From NCBI GenBank assembly GCA_016713435.1, contig JADJPD010000003.1, forward strand, positions 62,001 through 126,000: 64,000 nt of DNA, given 5' to 3'. Under the pieces are notes generated by a model. That model worked only from the letters and a program-made list of their open reading frames with translations. It made no database searches and was not told the origin of the DNA. Made by a program: the position numbers and the translations under genes. Shown piece after piece: positions 7,641 through 16,593 of this stretch (position 1 is the stretch's first letter; each line of letters begins with the position of its first letter). Source of the stretch: Gemmatimonadota bacterium (GTDB lineage Bacteria; Gemmatimonadota; Gemmatimonadetes; Gemmatimonadales; GWC2-71-9).

Positions 7641-7782
7641 TGCATTCGCGCAGGCGGCCGGAGGTATCCGGCCGCTACGGATCATCCCACCCTCTTCTTT
7701 GTGGACTGGTGCGGGGAGACCATCGAGTCGCCCGAGCGGCGCTCAGGCGCCACGAGGGGAACGGTGTGGGGAAGGGTACGTA

Positions 7783-7805
7783 GCGCCCGAGCGTTGCTCG
7801 GGCGC
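7783..7805 (-). terminator. Terminator hairpin after the minus-strand lipoprotein gene
   Basis: GCGCCCGAGC and GCTCGGGCGC form a 10-bp stem with loop GTT, seven bases beyond the stop of the minus-strand gene ending at 7813. A related weaker hairpin (CGCCCGAGCGGCGCTCAGGCG) lies at about 7730-7750. With the hairpin at 7611-7640 it separates convergent transcripts. Confidence 0.5.
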
Positions 7806-7812
7806 GCTGGGG

Positions 7813-8233
7813 CTAGGGCGTGCTGTCGAGGACGGTGCGGAGGTCCTGGGCCCAGCCCTCGGGGTCGGAGGGCGGGCGGAAGGACCAGGAGACGCGGGAC
7901 TGGCCGCTGCCGGCGGCGATGACGAGGCGGTCGGACTCGCGGCGGATGTCCACCTCGCGGCGGGTGCGCGGGGTGAGCTCGAGGCCCTTCTTCTCGTTCT
8001 TGAAGATGTAGATGGTCCGGGGGTGACGACGATCGAGGCGTCGCGGTCTTCCAGCGGTTGCCGCGGGTGCTGCGGGAGTAGTAGGTGTAGCGGAAGACCT
8101 GGTCGTCGGCGCGGCGGAGGATGCCCTCCTGCTGGAAGCGCTGCTCGAGGTCGGCCGGGAGGTGGCCGGTGCCGGCGGGGGCGCAGGCGGCGAGGGCCAG
8201 CGTGAGCGCGGCGACGTGACGGAGCCGGGTCAT
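7813..8233 (-). CDS. Lipoprotein, unknown function, frameshifted
   Basis: ATG at 8233 starts a lipoprotein signal (lipobox LAAC at about 17). The frame reads to FRYTYYSRSTRGNRWK at about 8070, then shifts; the other frame gives DASIVVTPGTIYIFKNEKKG and ends SDPEGWAQDLRTVLDSTP before TAG at 7813. Joined length is about 140 residues. The alternating pattern suggests a small beta-barrel or PH-like fold. The start overlaps the stop of the antiporter gene (ATGA at 8230-8233), so the two are co-transcribed. Function unknown. Confidence 0.6.
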
Positions 8234-10322
8234 GGCGTGGGCACCTTGAAGAAGGCGGAGTGGCGCGGGAGGCTCACCGCGTCGGGGGCGTGGCCCTCGA
8301 GCGAGGGGCGCGCGGCGGCGATGGCGTCGTGGCTGCCGGTGAGCGCCACGAAGTCGCCGGCCTGGAGCCGGTCCTCGGCGGTGGGGTTGGCGATGCGGGC
8401 GTCCTCGCGGAGGATGGCGATGACCGAGGCGCCGGTGCGGCCGCGGAGGTTGAGCTGGCCCAGGGTCTTCCCGTCGGCTTCACTGCCGTGGGCCACGTGG
8501 ACGGGCTCGAAGTCGCCCAAGCCGGGGAGCATGCGGCGCACCACGGGGAAGGCGCCGGTCTCGTGGTGCGATTCCTTGGCGAGGTGGCCACCACCAGCTC
8601 GGCGTAAAGCCTGCATGTGGCCCATGAGGTCGTTGGCCGAGCGCCAGAAGGCGATGCCGAGGACCACGAGCACGGTGGCCAGGAAGGCGGCGCCCGCGAG
8701 GCCCGGCAGGAACGGCTGCGTGGCGAGCACCAGCGGCACGCCGACGAAGAGCACGATGGCGATCTGGAGCGAGGCGCTGAGGGCGCGGCGCGGGGAGCGG
8801 CCGTTGTCCACGCCGCGCTCGGGGAGCGGCACGGCGAGGAGCGCCAGCTGGCGGCTCATGCGGCCGGTGACGCGCACCATGCCGAAGATGAACGGCACCA
8901 CCGCGGCCGCCTCGAGGCCGCTCACCGCCCAGCTGGCGAGCGCGGGCGAGAGCCCCACGTCGGCCAGGAAGTGCGCGATGGGGCTCCGGAGCTAGGCGCC
9001 GAGCGCCACGACGCCCGCGATGGCGAGGGCATCGAGCAGGAGCCAGGCGGCTGGCGCGGATCTTCCGCCACGGCGACTCGCTGCGGCGGCTGGAATGGAG
9101 TTCCTCCACCCAGGAGCCGTAGAGCGTCGAGAAAGGTCTGCACCGGGTGCGGCAGGCGGCGGTCCACCCAGGCGGCGATGAACTCCGACCGGCGGATGAG
9201 CGCGGGCGAGAGGAAGGCCGTGAGCACCGAGACCGCCACGGCGATGGTGACGAGCAGCGGCGGCACGGCCTTGAGGCTCAGGCCCACGCCGGCAATGATG
9301 AACGAGAACTCCCCGATCTGCGCCATCGAGATGCCGGCCTGGATGGCGGTGCGGTTCCCTGCCCCGGCGAAGAAGCTCCCCACCGTGACCGCCACCAGCT
9401 TCCCCACCAGCACCAGCAGCGTCACGCCGAGCACCAGGCCGATGTGGTCGCCGATGATGACCGGGTCGATCTGCATGCCGATGGCGACGAAGAAGATGGC
9501 GGCGCAGACGTCGCGGAGCGGCTGCATCTTCTCCTCGAGCACCTTGCCGAGGCCGGACTCCGCGGCGAGCGCGCCGGCCAGGAAGGCGCCGAGGGCCACG
9601 GAGAAGCCGGAGAGGTGGGCGAGCCAGGCCAGCCCGAAGCAGAGGCCGACGCTGCCCACGACGAGCATCTCGTCGTGCCGCAGGGTGGCGAGGCGGCGCA
9701 CCATGCGCGGCACCACCAGCATGCCGAAGGTGACGAAGAGGGTGAGCACCACGGCCAGCTTGGTGAGGAGCTGGCCCATGGTGGGGCCGAAGGCGCGCCG
9801 CCGCTCGCCACGGCGGTGAGGATGGCGAGGAGCAGCATGGCGGCGAGGTCCTCGAAGATGAGGGCCCCGAAGACGAGCTCCTTGGAGGTGGCCGCCGACG
9901 GATTCTTCCTTGAAGGTGCGGACCACGATCATGGTGGAGCTGATGCAGACCACGGCGCCGAAGAAGAGGCTGGCGAGGCGGGTCCAGTCGAGCAGCTGGC
10001 CGGTGGCGTAGCCCAGGGCGAAGAGGGCCGGGATCTCCACCACGGCCACGATGCCGGCGGTGGAGGCGGCGCGCGCCAGGGAGCGGATGCGGAAGTCGAG
10101 CCCCAGGGTGAACATCAGCAGGATCACGCCGAGCTCGGAGAGGAGCTGGACGGTGGCGGGATCCGAGACGAGCTGGGGGGTGAGGTGCGGGCCGACGATG
10201 AGGCCGGCGAGCAGGTAGCCCGCCACGATGGGCAGGCGGAGGCGGTGGAAGAGGAGCGCGGTGGCGCCCGCGGCCATCATGGTGATGGCGAGGTCCTGCA
10301 GGAAGTGCCCGGCGGATTCCAT
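8230..10322 (-). CDS. CPA2-family monovalent cation:proton antiporter (Kef type), frameshifted
   Basis: About 695 residues over several frames. The N-terminal part is a 12-13-helix Na+/H+ exchanger domain: LPIVAGYLLAGLIVGPHL at about 27-44, GVILLMFTLGLDF, GAFLAGALAAESG, and IGMQIDP typical of Kef/CPA2 proteins. The C-terminal part has two or more further helices and a TrkA-C-like domain (GKTLGQLNLRGRTGASVIAI, then GDFVALTG) that usually binds a regulatory ligand. It would exchange K+ or Na+ for H+ across the inner membrane. Frameshifts: a compensating pair at about 9900 and 9800 (the intervening correct frame reads ELVFGALIFEDLAAMLLLAI), one at about 9060, and one near 8590. Conserved sequence continues through each, so these are probably base-calling errors. 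It starts ten bases from the end of argR, head to tail. Confidence 0.8.
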
Positions 10323-10331
10323 GCCGGGAAG

Positions 10332-10745
10332 TTACCGGCTCGCCATCAGTTTGCGGAGGGTGCGGAGGACGCGGGCCTGCGCCTGGGCGTGGCGGGCCGC
10401 GAGGAAGATGGTGTCGTCGCCGGCGATGGTGCCGGCGACGTCGGGCCAGGCGAGGCGGTCGATGGCGACGGCGACGCGGTTGGCCTCGCCGGCCGGGGTA
10501 TGGAGGACCAGGAGGGCCTCGCCCGCGGTGTCCACGGTGAGGACGCCCTCGGCGATGCGACGCTCGTCGGGGTGCTCGGGCTCGTGGGCGATGCGGGCGG
10601 GGCGCTGGTAGGCGCCCTCCACCTTCACCAGCTTGAGGAAGGTGATGTCCCGGCTCACCGAGCTCTGGGTGACGTGGGTGCGGACGGGACGGGTGCTGAT
10701 GAGCTCGAGGATCCGGAGCTGGCGCTTGCGGCGGTCACCGGTCAT
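10332..10745 (-). CDS. argR: Arginine repressor ArgR, shortened DNA-binding domain
   Basis: 137 residues from ATG at 10745. The start (DRRKRQLRILELISTRPVRT) and VTQSSVSRDITFLKLVKV are the first and third helices of the ArgR winged helix, and GTIAGDDTIFLAARHAQAQA is the GTIAGDDT arginine-binding/hexamerisation motif of the C-terminal domain. Between RPVRT and VTQSSVSRD the usual 14-17 residues (the QEEL...RRRG helix) are missing, apparently an in-frame loss, so the wing-helix fold may be incomplete. It is the last gene of the arginine operon, 10 bases after argH. ArgR with bound arginine normally represses arg operons; the AT-rich site upstream of argG would be its target. Confidence 0.85.
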   Translation of the reverse strand: MTGDRRKRQLRILELISTRPVRTHVTQSSVSRDITFLKLVKVEGAYQRPARIAHEPEHPDERRIAEGVLTVDTAGEALLVLHTPAGEANRVAVAIDRLAWPDVAGTIAGDDTIFLAARHAQAQARVLRTLRKLMASR

Positions 10746-10760
10746 CAGCACCCCATGGGG

Positions 10761-12205
10761 TCATCGGCCGGCGAGCTTGTCAGGGCCGCCGTCGAAGCGG
10801 CGCTGCTCGCGGGCGTTCCAGGTGCGTGCGGCGCGGAGGCGGGCGCGCACCTCGCCGAGGCCCAGGTTCCCGAGGCCGCCGGTGCTCTTGCGGCGGCCGA
10901 TGATCTCCTCGGCGGCGGGCTCGCGCCAGAGGTCGCCCTCGCGGATGGCGGCGGCCACCTCGCGGTAGGCGGAGCGGAAGGCGCTGCCGCCCTCGACGCG
11001 GCGCATCACCTCGTCCGTGGCGAGGGGGCCGCCGGAGAGGATCTTCCGGCCCACCGTCGGCTCCACGCCGAGGCGGGGGACGGCGACGGCCATCATGGAG
11101 AGCATGCCCTCGAGGCGGTCCACGCCGCGCATGACCGGCTCCTTGAGGAGCTGGAAGTCGCGGTGGTAGCCGCTGCCGAGCTTGCCCTTGATGGCGAAGA
11201 CGGCGGCGAGGTCGCCCTCGAGCGCGGCCGCGCGGCCGCGGGTGAGCTCGAAGAGGTCGGGGTTCCGCTTGTGCGGCATGATGCTCGAGCCGGTGGCCAG
11301 GTCGGGCGGCAGGAGCAGGAAGCCGTACTCGTCGGCGCTGTAGGTGATGATGTCGCCGGCGAGCTTGGCCAGGTCGTGGCCGAACTGGACGCACCAGAAG
11401 AGGACGAGCGCTTCCTTCTTGCCGCGGTTGTTCTGGACCGAGGCCACGTTGTGCTCGAGGCCGGCGAAGCCGAGCGCCCTGGCGGCAACCTCCGCTTGAT
11501 GGGCAGCGGCACGCCGTAGCCGGCGGCGCTCCCGAGCGGGGACTTGTCCACCGCGCTGAAGACGAGGGGGGTGCCCTCGCCGGTGTCGAGGAACTGCTCC
11601 GCGAAGGCCGCCGCCCAGAGGCCGGCCGAGGAGGGCATGGCGCGGCGGGTGTGGGTGTAGCCCGGCCAGAGGACGCGCTGGTGGCGCTCGGCGAAGATGA
11701 GCAGGCTCTCGACCAGGTCCAGCGCCTCGGCGCTCAGGAGGAGGAGGCGGTCCTTGAGGTAGAGGCGGAGGTCGGTGGCCACTTGGTCGTTGCGGGAGCG
11801 GCCGGTGTGGAGGCGCTCGCCGGTGGGGCCGAGCTTGGCGGTGAGCCAGTCCTCGACGGCGGTGTGCACGTCCTCGTGCTCGGGGGTGACGGCGAGGCGG
11901 CCCTCGTCCACTTCACGCAGGGCCTGGCGGAGGCCGCGCGGAGGCGGGTGTACTCGTTGGGCGTGAGGAGCCAGGAGGCGCGGAGGCCCTCGATGTGGCC
12001 CAGGCTGCCGAGGATGTCCCACGCGATGAGGCGGGCGTCCCAGAGGCGGTCTTCGGCGGCGGTGTAGTCGAGCATCTGGCCGTCGAGCGACGCGCCCGGG
12101 ACCAGAGGGTCTTCGGGGCGGAGCCCGAGTCGCCGGGCGGCGCTCCGGCGCCACGGTCTTGAGGGAGCCGGAGGCGCGGGAGCGGCGGGGGGACTTCGTG
12201 CTCAT
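10761..12205 (-). CDS. argH: Argininosuccinate lyase, frameshifted
   Basis: Catalyses the last step, argininosuccinate to arginine and fumarate. Conserved blocks appear in order but in different frames: QMLDYTAAEDRLWDARLIAWD (first 20 residues visible in frame from 12075), then HTGRSRNDQVATDLRLYLKD, then GSSIMPHKRNPD, the fumarase/aspartase superfamily signature. Frame changes fall at about 12110, 11930 and 11490; at the last, KRRLPPG would read KREVAARALGF if one G were added. ATG at 12205 overlaps the upstream stop (ATGA). C-terminal residues continue normally to TGA at 10761. As an essential step of an otherwise intact operon, the breaks are probably sequence errors. About 475 residues joined, normal for the family. 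Confidence 0.85.
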
Positions 12206-13274
12206 GCGAGGTATGCCTGGGCCAGGGTCGCGTAGAAGCCCCGGGCTTCCGTGACCTCAGGGAGGTCCACGAACTCATCCGGGGTGTGCGACCGGCGGCT
12301 GGTGCCGGGGCCGCACTTGATGGCGTCACGGTCCCGTAAGAATACCCAGTCGGAGCACGTCGGAGAACCGAAGGGGGTGCCGGCCGGCCGGACCTGCCTC
12401 GCCAGGGCCAGGAGGCGGCTGCCGGCGGGGGTCTCGCAGGGCACCAGGCGGTCGGAGGTGACCACCACCTCACAGTCGAGCGCCGAGCGGAGGGCGTCCG
12501 CCAGCTCCGCGTGGGTCCAGGCGGGGGTGCTGCGGACGTCGAGGACGGCGCGGGCGGTGGGCGGGGTGACGTTCCGGCTCACGCCCGCCTCGAGGATCGT
12601 CGGCGTGGCGGTGGCGATGCCCAGGATGGGGTGCGTCCGCTCGCGGAGGAGTTCGGGGAGCTTCGCCACGTTCCGCGACAGCTCCACGATGGCGTTGGTG
12701 AAGTCGGGGTTGTCGGCGGCGTAGCCGGCGTGGCGCTGGAGGCCCTTCGCCACGAGGTCAATCATCAGGAGTCCGCGCTGGGCGATGGCGGGCTCGAGGT
12801 TGGTGGGCTCGCCGACGACGGCGGCATCAATGGGCTGCAGGCGCTCGACGGCCTTGCCCATGGTGGTGTGCTTCGTCTCCTCGCCGAAGCCGAGGATCAC
12901 CAGCAGGCGGCCCGTCGCGGGGCCGCCGGCATCGTGCACGTCCTTGGCGGCCATGAGCATGGCGGCGACGGACGCCTTGGCGTCGCCGCTGCCGCGGCCG
13001 TAGAGCTTGTCGCCCTCGAACGTCGCCTCGAAGGGGGGACGGGTCCAGCCTTCGCCGGCGGGGACGGTGTCGATGTGGGAGACGAACGCCAGCGTGGAGC
13101 CGGCCGCCTTCCGGGGACGGTGACCCAGACGGACGCGTCGTCCATGGCCGCCTGCATCCCCGTGCCCCGGGCCCAGTCCACGATCCACGCGCCGAGCTTC
13201 TCCTCCGTGCCGGACACGGAGGAAAACGCGACGAGGTCGCGGAGGAGGGCGATCTCAGTTCGCGAGGTCCACAC
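12202..13274 (-). CDS. argE: M20 deacetylase, ArgE-like (probable N-acetylcitrulline or N-acetylornithine deacetylase), frameshifted
   Basis: About 357 residues of the M20 zinc-peptidase family. Visible landmarks: FVSHIDTVPAGEGW with the metal His and Asp, YGRGSGDAKASVAAML with the bridging Asp, and GFGEETKHTTMG with the catalytic Glu. GTG at 13274 overlaps the end of argB by 20 bases; one frameshift at about 13112 lies in a CCCC run, and adding one C restores VPRKAAGSTLAFVSHID. Because the neighbouring carbamoyltransferase is of the N-acetylornithine type, the likely substrate here is N-acetylcitrulline, giving citrulline for ArgG, as in Xanthomonas. Substrate choice is inference; N-acetylornithine or a DapE role cannot be excluded. 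Confidence 0.8.
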
Positions 13275-14190
13275 CGAGGTAGGTCGCCTTTTCCTTGCGG
13301 CCGACGATCATGGTGCCGCAGCCGGCGCCGGTGAAGACCTCGAGCAGCAGCGAGTCGGGGGCGCGGCCGTCAATGATGTGGGTGCGCTCGACGCCACCGG
13401 TGGCGGCGCGGATGCAGGCCTCCACCTTGGGCCGCATGCCGCCGGCGATGGCGCCCTGGGCCATGAGGCCCTCGAGGTCGTCGGGGTCGGCGAAGGTGAC
13501 GAGGGAGCTCGGGTCGTTGCGGTCCCGCAGCACGCCGGGCGCGCCGGTGAGGAAGAGGAGCTTCTGCGCCTTGAGCGCCACCGCGAGCGACTCGGCCACG
13601 GTGTCGGCGTTGACGTTGTAGACGTTGCCGTCGGCGTCGCCGGCGAGGCTGGCGATGACGGGGACGAAGCGGCTGCCGAGGAGCGTCTCGAGGACGCGCG
13701 GGTCCACGCGGTCGATGTCGCCGACGTGGCCGTAGTCCACCTCACGGGTGACGCCGGCGTCGTCCACCACCTTGACGGGCGGGCGGCGGCGGGCGGTGAG
13801 GAGGTCGGCGTCCACGCCGGAGAGGCCGACGGCCTGCATCTCGTGCTCGCGGAGGGCGGAGAGCAGGTTGACGTTGAGCGAGCCGGCGTAGACCATCTTG
13901 GCCACCTCGAGCGCGCTCTCGTCGGTGACGCGGCGGCCGGCCACGATGGTGGGCTCCTGGCCGAGGCGGCGGGAGAGCGCGGTGGCCTGGGGGCCGCCGC
14001 CGTGGACCACCACCACGCGGATGGAGAGCGACGACAGCAGGCCGAGCTGGGCGGCGACGCGGTCGAGCGCCTCGGCGTCGGCGAGGACGTCGCCGCCGAG
14101 CTTGACGACGAAGACGTGGTCGCGGTAGGCGCGGACGTAGCGGAGGGCGCCCTTGAGGCCGGCGATGCCCTTGGTGGTGTCGATGCTCAT
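13255..14190 (-). CDS. argB: N-acetylglutamate kinase
   Basis: Phosphorylates N-acetylglutamate, the second step of arginine synthesis. About 311 residues from ATG at 14190, preceded by GAGGAAGAG. FVVKLGGDVLAD near residue 30 is the kinase nucleotide-binding strand-loop, VVVHGGGPQATALSRRLG the substrate glycine loop, VGLSGVDADLL and NVYNVNADTVAESLAVALKA the conserved core, and MRPKVEAC the C-terminal Lys motif. The frame stays open upstream to 14361, but those 57 residues show no family similarity and cover a structured spacer, so I prefer 14190. The C-terminus overlaps the ArgE-like gene. There is no clear N-terminal helix of the arginine-inhibited type, so feedback control is uncertain. Confidence 0.92.
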   Translation of the reverse strand: MSIDTTKGIAGLKGALRYVRAYRDHVFVVKLGGDVLADAEALDRVAAQLGLLSSLSIRVVVVHGGGPQATALSRRLGQEPTIVAGRRVTDESALEVAKMVYAGSLNVNLLSALREHEMQAVGLSGVDADLLTARRRPPVKVVDDAGVTREVDYGHVGDIDRVDPRVLETLLGSRFVPVIASLAGDADGNVYNVNADTVAESLAVALKAQKLLFLTGAPGVLRDRNDPSSLVTFADPDDLEGLMAQGAIAGGMRPKVEACIRAATGGVERTHIIDGRAPDSLLLEVFTGAGCGTMIVGRKEKATYLGVDLAN

Positions 14191-14230
14191 CTCTTCCTCG
14201 TTGGCGCGGCCCTCGGGGCCGACAGCGAGC

Positions 14231-14300
14231 GCCGGAGCGGTGCTAAAGCCGCTGGGATCCCTGAACAGGCGCGAGTTGCCTGAGCCTTGGGCGCTCCGGC
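14231..14300 (-). other. Structured spacer between argF and argB
   Basis: In the 157-base gap, GCCGGAGCG (14231-14239) and CGCTCCGGC (14292-14300) form a 9-bp outer stem. Inside, on the minus strand, CAGGC...GCCTG and the palindrome GGGATCCC could make two inner hairpins. This is the only sizeable gap inside the operon. It could be a leader element, a processing site, or chance structure in GC-rich DNA; I do not match it to a known riboswitch. Confidence 0.3.
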
Positions 14301-14347
14301 ACCACCTGAGCGCAGGCGCTGGGCGACCCTTCCACACATCGTCGATG

Positions 14348-15364
14348 CTAGAGCTTGCCAATCATGTCCAGCAAGAGCGCGCGCTGGACGTGGAGGCGGT
14401 TCTCGGCTTCGTCGATTACGGCGCTCGACGGGCCGTCGAGGACGGCGTCGTCGATCTCGACGTTGCGGCGGACCGGGAGGCAGTGCATCACGGCGGCCTT
14501 GCCGCCGCGGGTGGAGCGGAGGCGCTGCTCGGTCATGCGCCAGTCGCGGAGGCCGGCGCGGTGCGCCTTCTCCTCCTCGGGGTGGCCGAAGTACTTGAGG
14601 GAGCCCCAGCTCTTCACGTAGACGGCGTCGGCGCTGGCCATCGCCTCGTCGGGATCGTCCATGATGTGGACGAAGCCGCCGCCGCGCTCCTGGGTGATCT
14701 TCCGGATCAGGGCGGTGTCCTCGGGATCGAGCTCGTAGCCCTCGGGGCGGGCGATGACGATCTCCATGCCGTTGTGGGCGGCGGCCAGGGCCGCGCTCGC
14801 GGGGACGGCGGTCGGGAGCGGCTTCGGGTGCCAGCTCCAGAGGAGCACGAAGCGCTTGCCCTTCGTGTCGCCCAGCTTCTCGCGCAGGGTGAGGGTGTCG
14901 GCGAGCTGCTGGCAGGGGTGGCGGCGCGCCGACTCGAGGTTGACCACCGGCTTCTCGCAGAACCGCGCGAAGTCGCGGACGATGTGATCCTCGCGGGCCA
15001 CGTTCCAGTCGCTGCCGCGCGGGAAGGAGCGGATGCCGACGACGTCCGCGTAGCGGCCGAGGACGGCGGCGGCCTCACGGATGTGCTCGACGGTGTCCTT
15101 GTCCATCACGGCGCCGGATTCCGTTTCCCACGTCCAGCTGCTCCGGCCCGGCTCCAGCACCACGGCGTGGCCGCCGTGGAGGAACATGGCGGTCTCGAAG
15201 CTGGTGCGGGTGCGGAGGCTCGGGTCGAGGAAGACGTTGGCCATGACCTTGCGCTCGAGGCCGCCGAGGACCTTGCCCTGCTTGACCTTCACGGCGAGGT
15301 CGAGGATTCGGTCCACGGCGTCGGCGCCGTACTCCTCGGCGGTGATGAAGTCGCGCTTGGTCAC
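14348..15364 (-). CDS. argF': N-acetylornithine carbamoyltransferase (ArgF' type)
   Basis: About 338 residues. DPSLRTRTSFETAMF carries the carbamoyl-phosphate site S-x-R-T-R-T; GGHAVVLEPGRSSW, VMDKDTVEHIREAAAVLGRY, HPCQQLADTL, WSWHPKPLPTAV, VKSWGSL, HCLPVRRNVEIDD and DEAENRLHVQRA all follow the Xanthomonas-type acetylornithine enzyme rather than classical ArgF. The Glu in SSWTWE aligns with the residue that selects N-acetyl- over N-succinylornithine. It would make N-acetylcitrulline from N-acetylornithine and carbamoyl phosphate. GTG start at 15364 overlaps the argD stop (GTGA), so the two are translationally coupled. The ORF is intact. Confidence 0.9.
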   Translation of the reverse strand: MTKRDFITAEEYGADAVDRILDLAVKVKQGKVLGGLERKVMANVFLDPSLRTRTSFETAMFLHGGHAVVLEPGRSSWTWETESGAVMDKDTVEHIREAAAVLGRYADVVGIRSFPRGSDWNVAREDHIVRDFARFCEKPVVNLESARRHPCQQLADTLTLREKLGDTKGKRFVLLWSWHPKPLPTAVPASAALAAAHNGMEIVIARPEGYELDPEDTALIRKITQERGGGFVHIMDDPDEAMASADAVYVKSWGSLKYFGHPEEEKAHRAGLRDWRMTEQRLRSTRGGKAAVMHCLPVRRNVEIDDAVLDGPSSAVIDEAENRLHVQRALLLDMIGKL

Positions 15365-16593
15365 GCCAGGACCTCCGTGAGGGCGGCGAGGAGGAGGTCG
15401 GCCTCCGCGCGGGTGAAGCTCAGGGGCGGGAGGAGCCGGAGGATGGTCGGGTCGCCGCTGGTGCCGGTGAGGATGCGGCGCTCGAAGAGGGCCTTCTGCA
15501 CCGGGGCGGCGGGGCGGTTGAGGCGGAGGCCCAGGAGGAGGCCACGGCCCTCGACGCCGACGACGTTCTTGATCTGCTTCGCGCCGGCCACGAGGTGATC
15601 GCTCACGGCGCGGACGTTGGCGAGGAGCTGCTCGTCGTCGATGACCTCGAGGGTGGCGAGCGCCGCGGCGCAGGGGACCGGGCCGCCGCCGAAGGTGCTG
15701 CCCAGGTCGCCGGTGGTGATGGTGGTGGTGACGGCGGGCGAGGCGACCACGGCGCCGATCGGGAGGCCCGAGGCCAGGCCCTTGGCCATGGTGATGATGT
15801 CGGGCGTCACGCCGAAGGCCTCCGCCGCCGTGAAGCTGCCGAGCCGGCCGACGCCGCACTGGATCTCGTCGAAGATGAGCACCACGCCGTGCTCGGTGCA
15901 GAGCCGGCGCACTTCCCGCAGGAACTCCACCCGGGCGGCGATGGCGCCGCTCATCCCCTGCACCGGCTCCACGATGACCGCGGCGACGGTGGGGTTGATG
16001 GCGCGCTCGAGGTTGTCCATCGAGTTGAAGGGGATCTTCCGGGACAGCGGCATGCCGGCGCGCTTGGCGCCTTCCTCGTACTTGGCGCCGTCGGTGACGG
16101 CGAGGCAGGCCACGGTGCGGCCGTGCCAGCCGCCGGTGACGGACACCACGGGCACGCGGCCGGTGTGCTTCCGGGCCAGGTGGAGCGCGTTCTCGTTGGC
16201 CTCCGCGCCGGAGTTGCAGAAGAACACCTTACTGAGCGGCGGCGGGCAGCGGCGCGCGAGCTCCGTGGCGAGGCGCTCGCGGTTCTCGTGCGGCAGCACG
16301 GTGCTGTAGAAGAGCAGCTTCGCGGCCTGGTCGGCGATGGCCTTGACCACCTGGGGGTGGCTGTGGCCCGTGGAGCTGACGGCGTGGCCACCGTAGGCGT
16401 CGAGCCAGCGGTGGCCCTGGTCGTCGGTGATCCAGGAGCCCTGGCCCGAGACGGGGCGCACGGGGAACTGCGCGTACACCGGGAGCAGCGCGGACTCGGT
16501 GGCGGCGGGGCGTCCGGCGGCGGAGCCCGCGGCCCCGCCCCCTTCCACGGCCCAGGCCCCGAGCACGCGGCTCCGGCCGGCTTCATTCAGCAT
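15361..16593 (-). CDS. argD: Acetylornithine aminotransferase
   Basis: 410 residues, class III PLP-dependent aminotransferase. It converts N-acetylglutamate semialdehyde to N-acetylornithine with glutamate as donor. FFCNSGAEANENALHLARKH binds the cofactor phosphate, VSVTGGWHGRT and VEPVQGMSG are conserved, LIFDEIQCGVGRLG holds the PLP-pairing Asp, and TMAKGLASGLPIGA the Schiff-base Lys. The first 30 residues (GGGAAGSAAGRPAATESALL) are a low-complexity extension. It overlaps argC by 7 bases and argF' by 4. Confidence 0.93.
   Translation of the reverse strand: MLNEAGRSRVLGAWAVEGGGAAGSAAGRPAATESALLPVYAQFPVRPVSGQGSWITDDQGHRWLDAYGGHAVSSTGHSHPQVVKAIADQAAKLLFYSTVLPHENRERLATELARRCPPPLSKVFFCNSGAEANENALHLARKHTGRVPVVSVTGGWHGRTVACLAVTDGAKYEEGAKRAGMPLSRKIPFNSMDNLERAINPTVAAVIVEPVQGMSGAIAARVEFLREVRRLCTEHGVVLIFDEIQCGVGRLGSFTAAEAFGVTPDIITMAKGLASGLPIGAVVASPAVTTTITTGDLGSTFGGGPVPCAAALATLEVIDDEQLLANVRAVSDHLVAGAKQIKNVVGVEGRGLLLGLRLNRPAAPVQKALFERRILTGTSGDPTILRLLPPLSFTRAEADLLLAALTEVLA

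Noticed and set aside
9147..11519. 790-residue plus-strand ORF across antiporter, argR and argH
   Set aside because: Crosses three recognisable genes on the other strand with antisense composition only.
14281..14330. T-box or glycine-riboswitch-like motifs between argF' and argB
   Set aside because: Short strings (CTCAGGCAA, GGTGGTGCCG) resemble parts of these elements but spacing and remaining helices do not fit.
13255..14361. Longer argB start giving 368 residues
   Set aside because: The extra 57 residues have no similarity to acetylglutamate kinases and lie over the folded spacer; ATG at 14190 has a purine-rich ribosome site.
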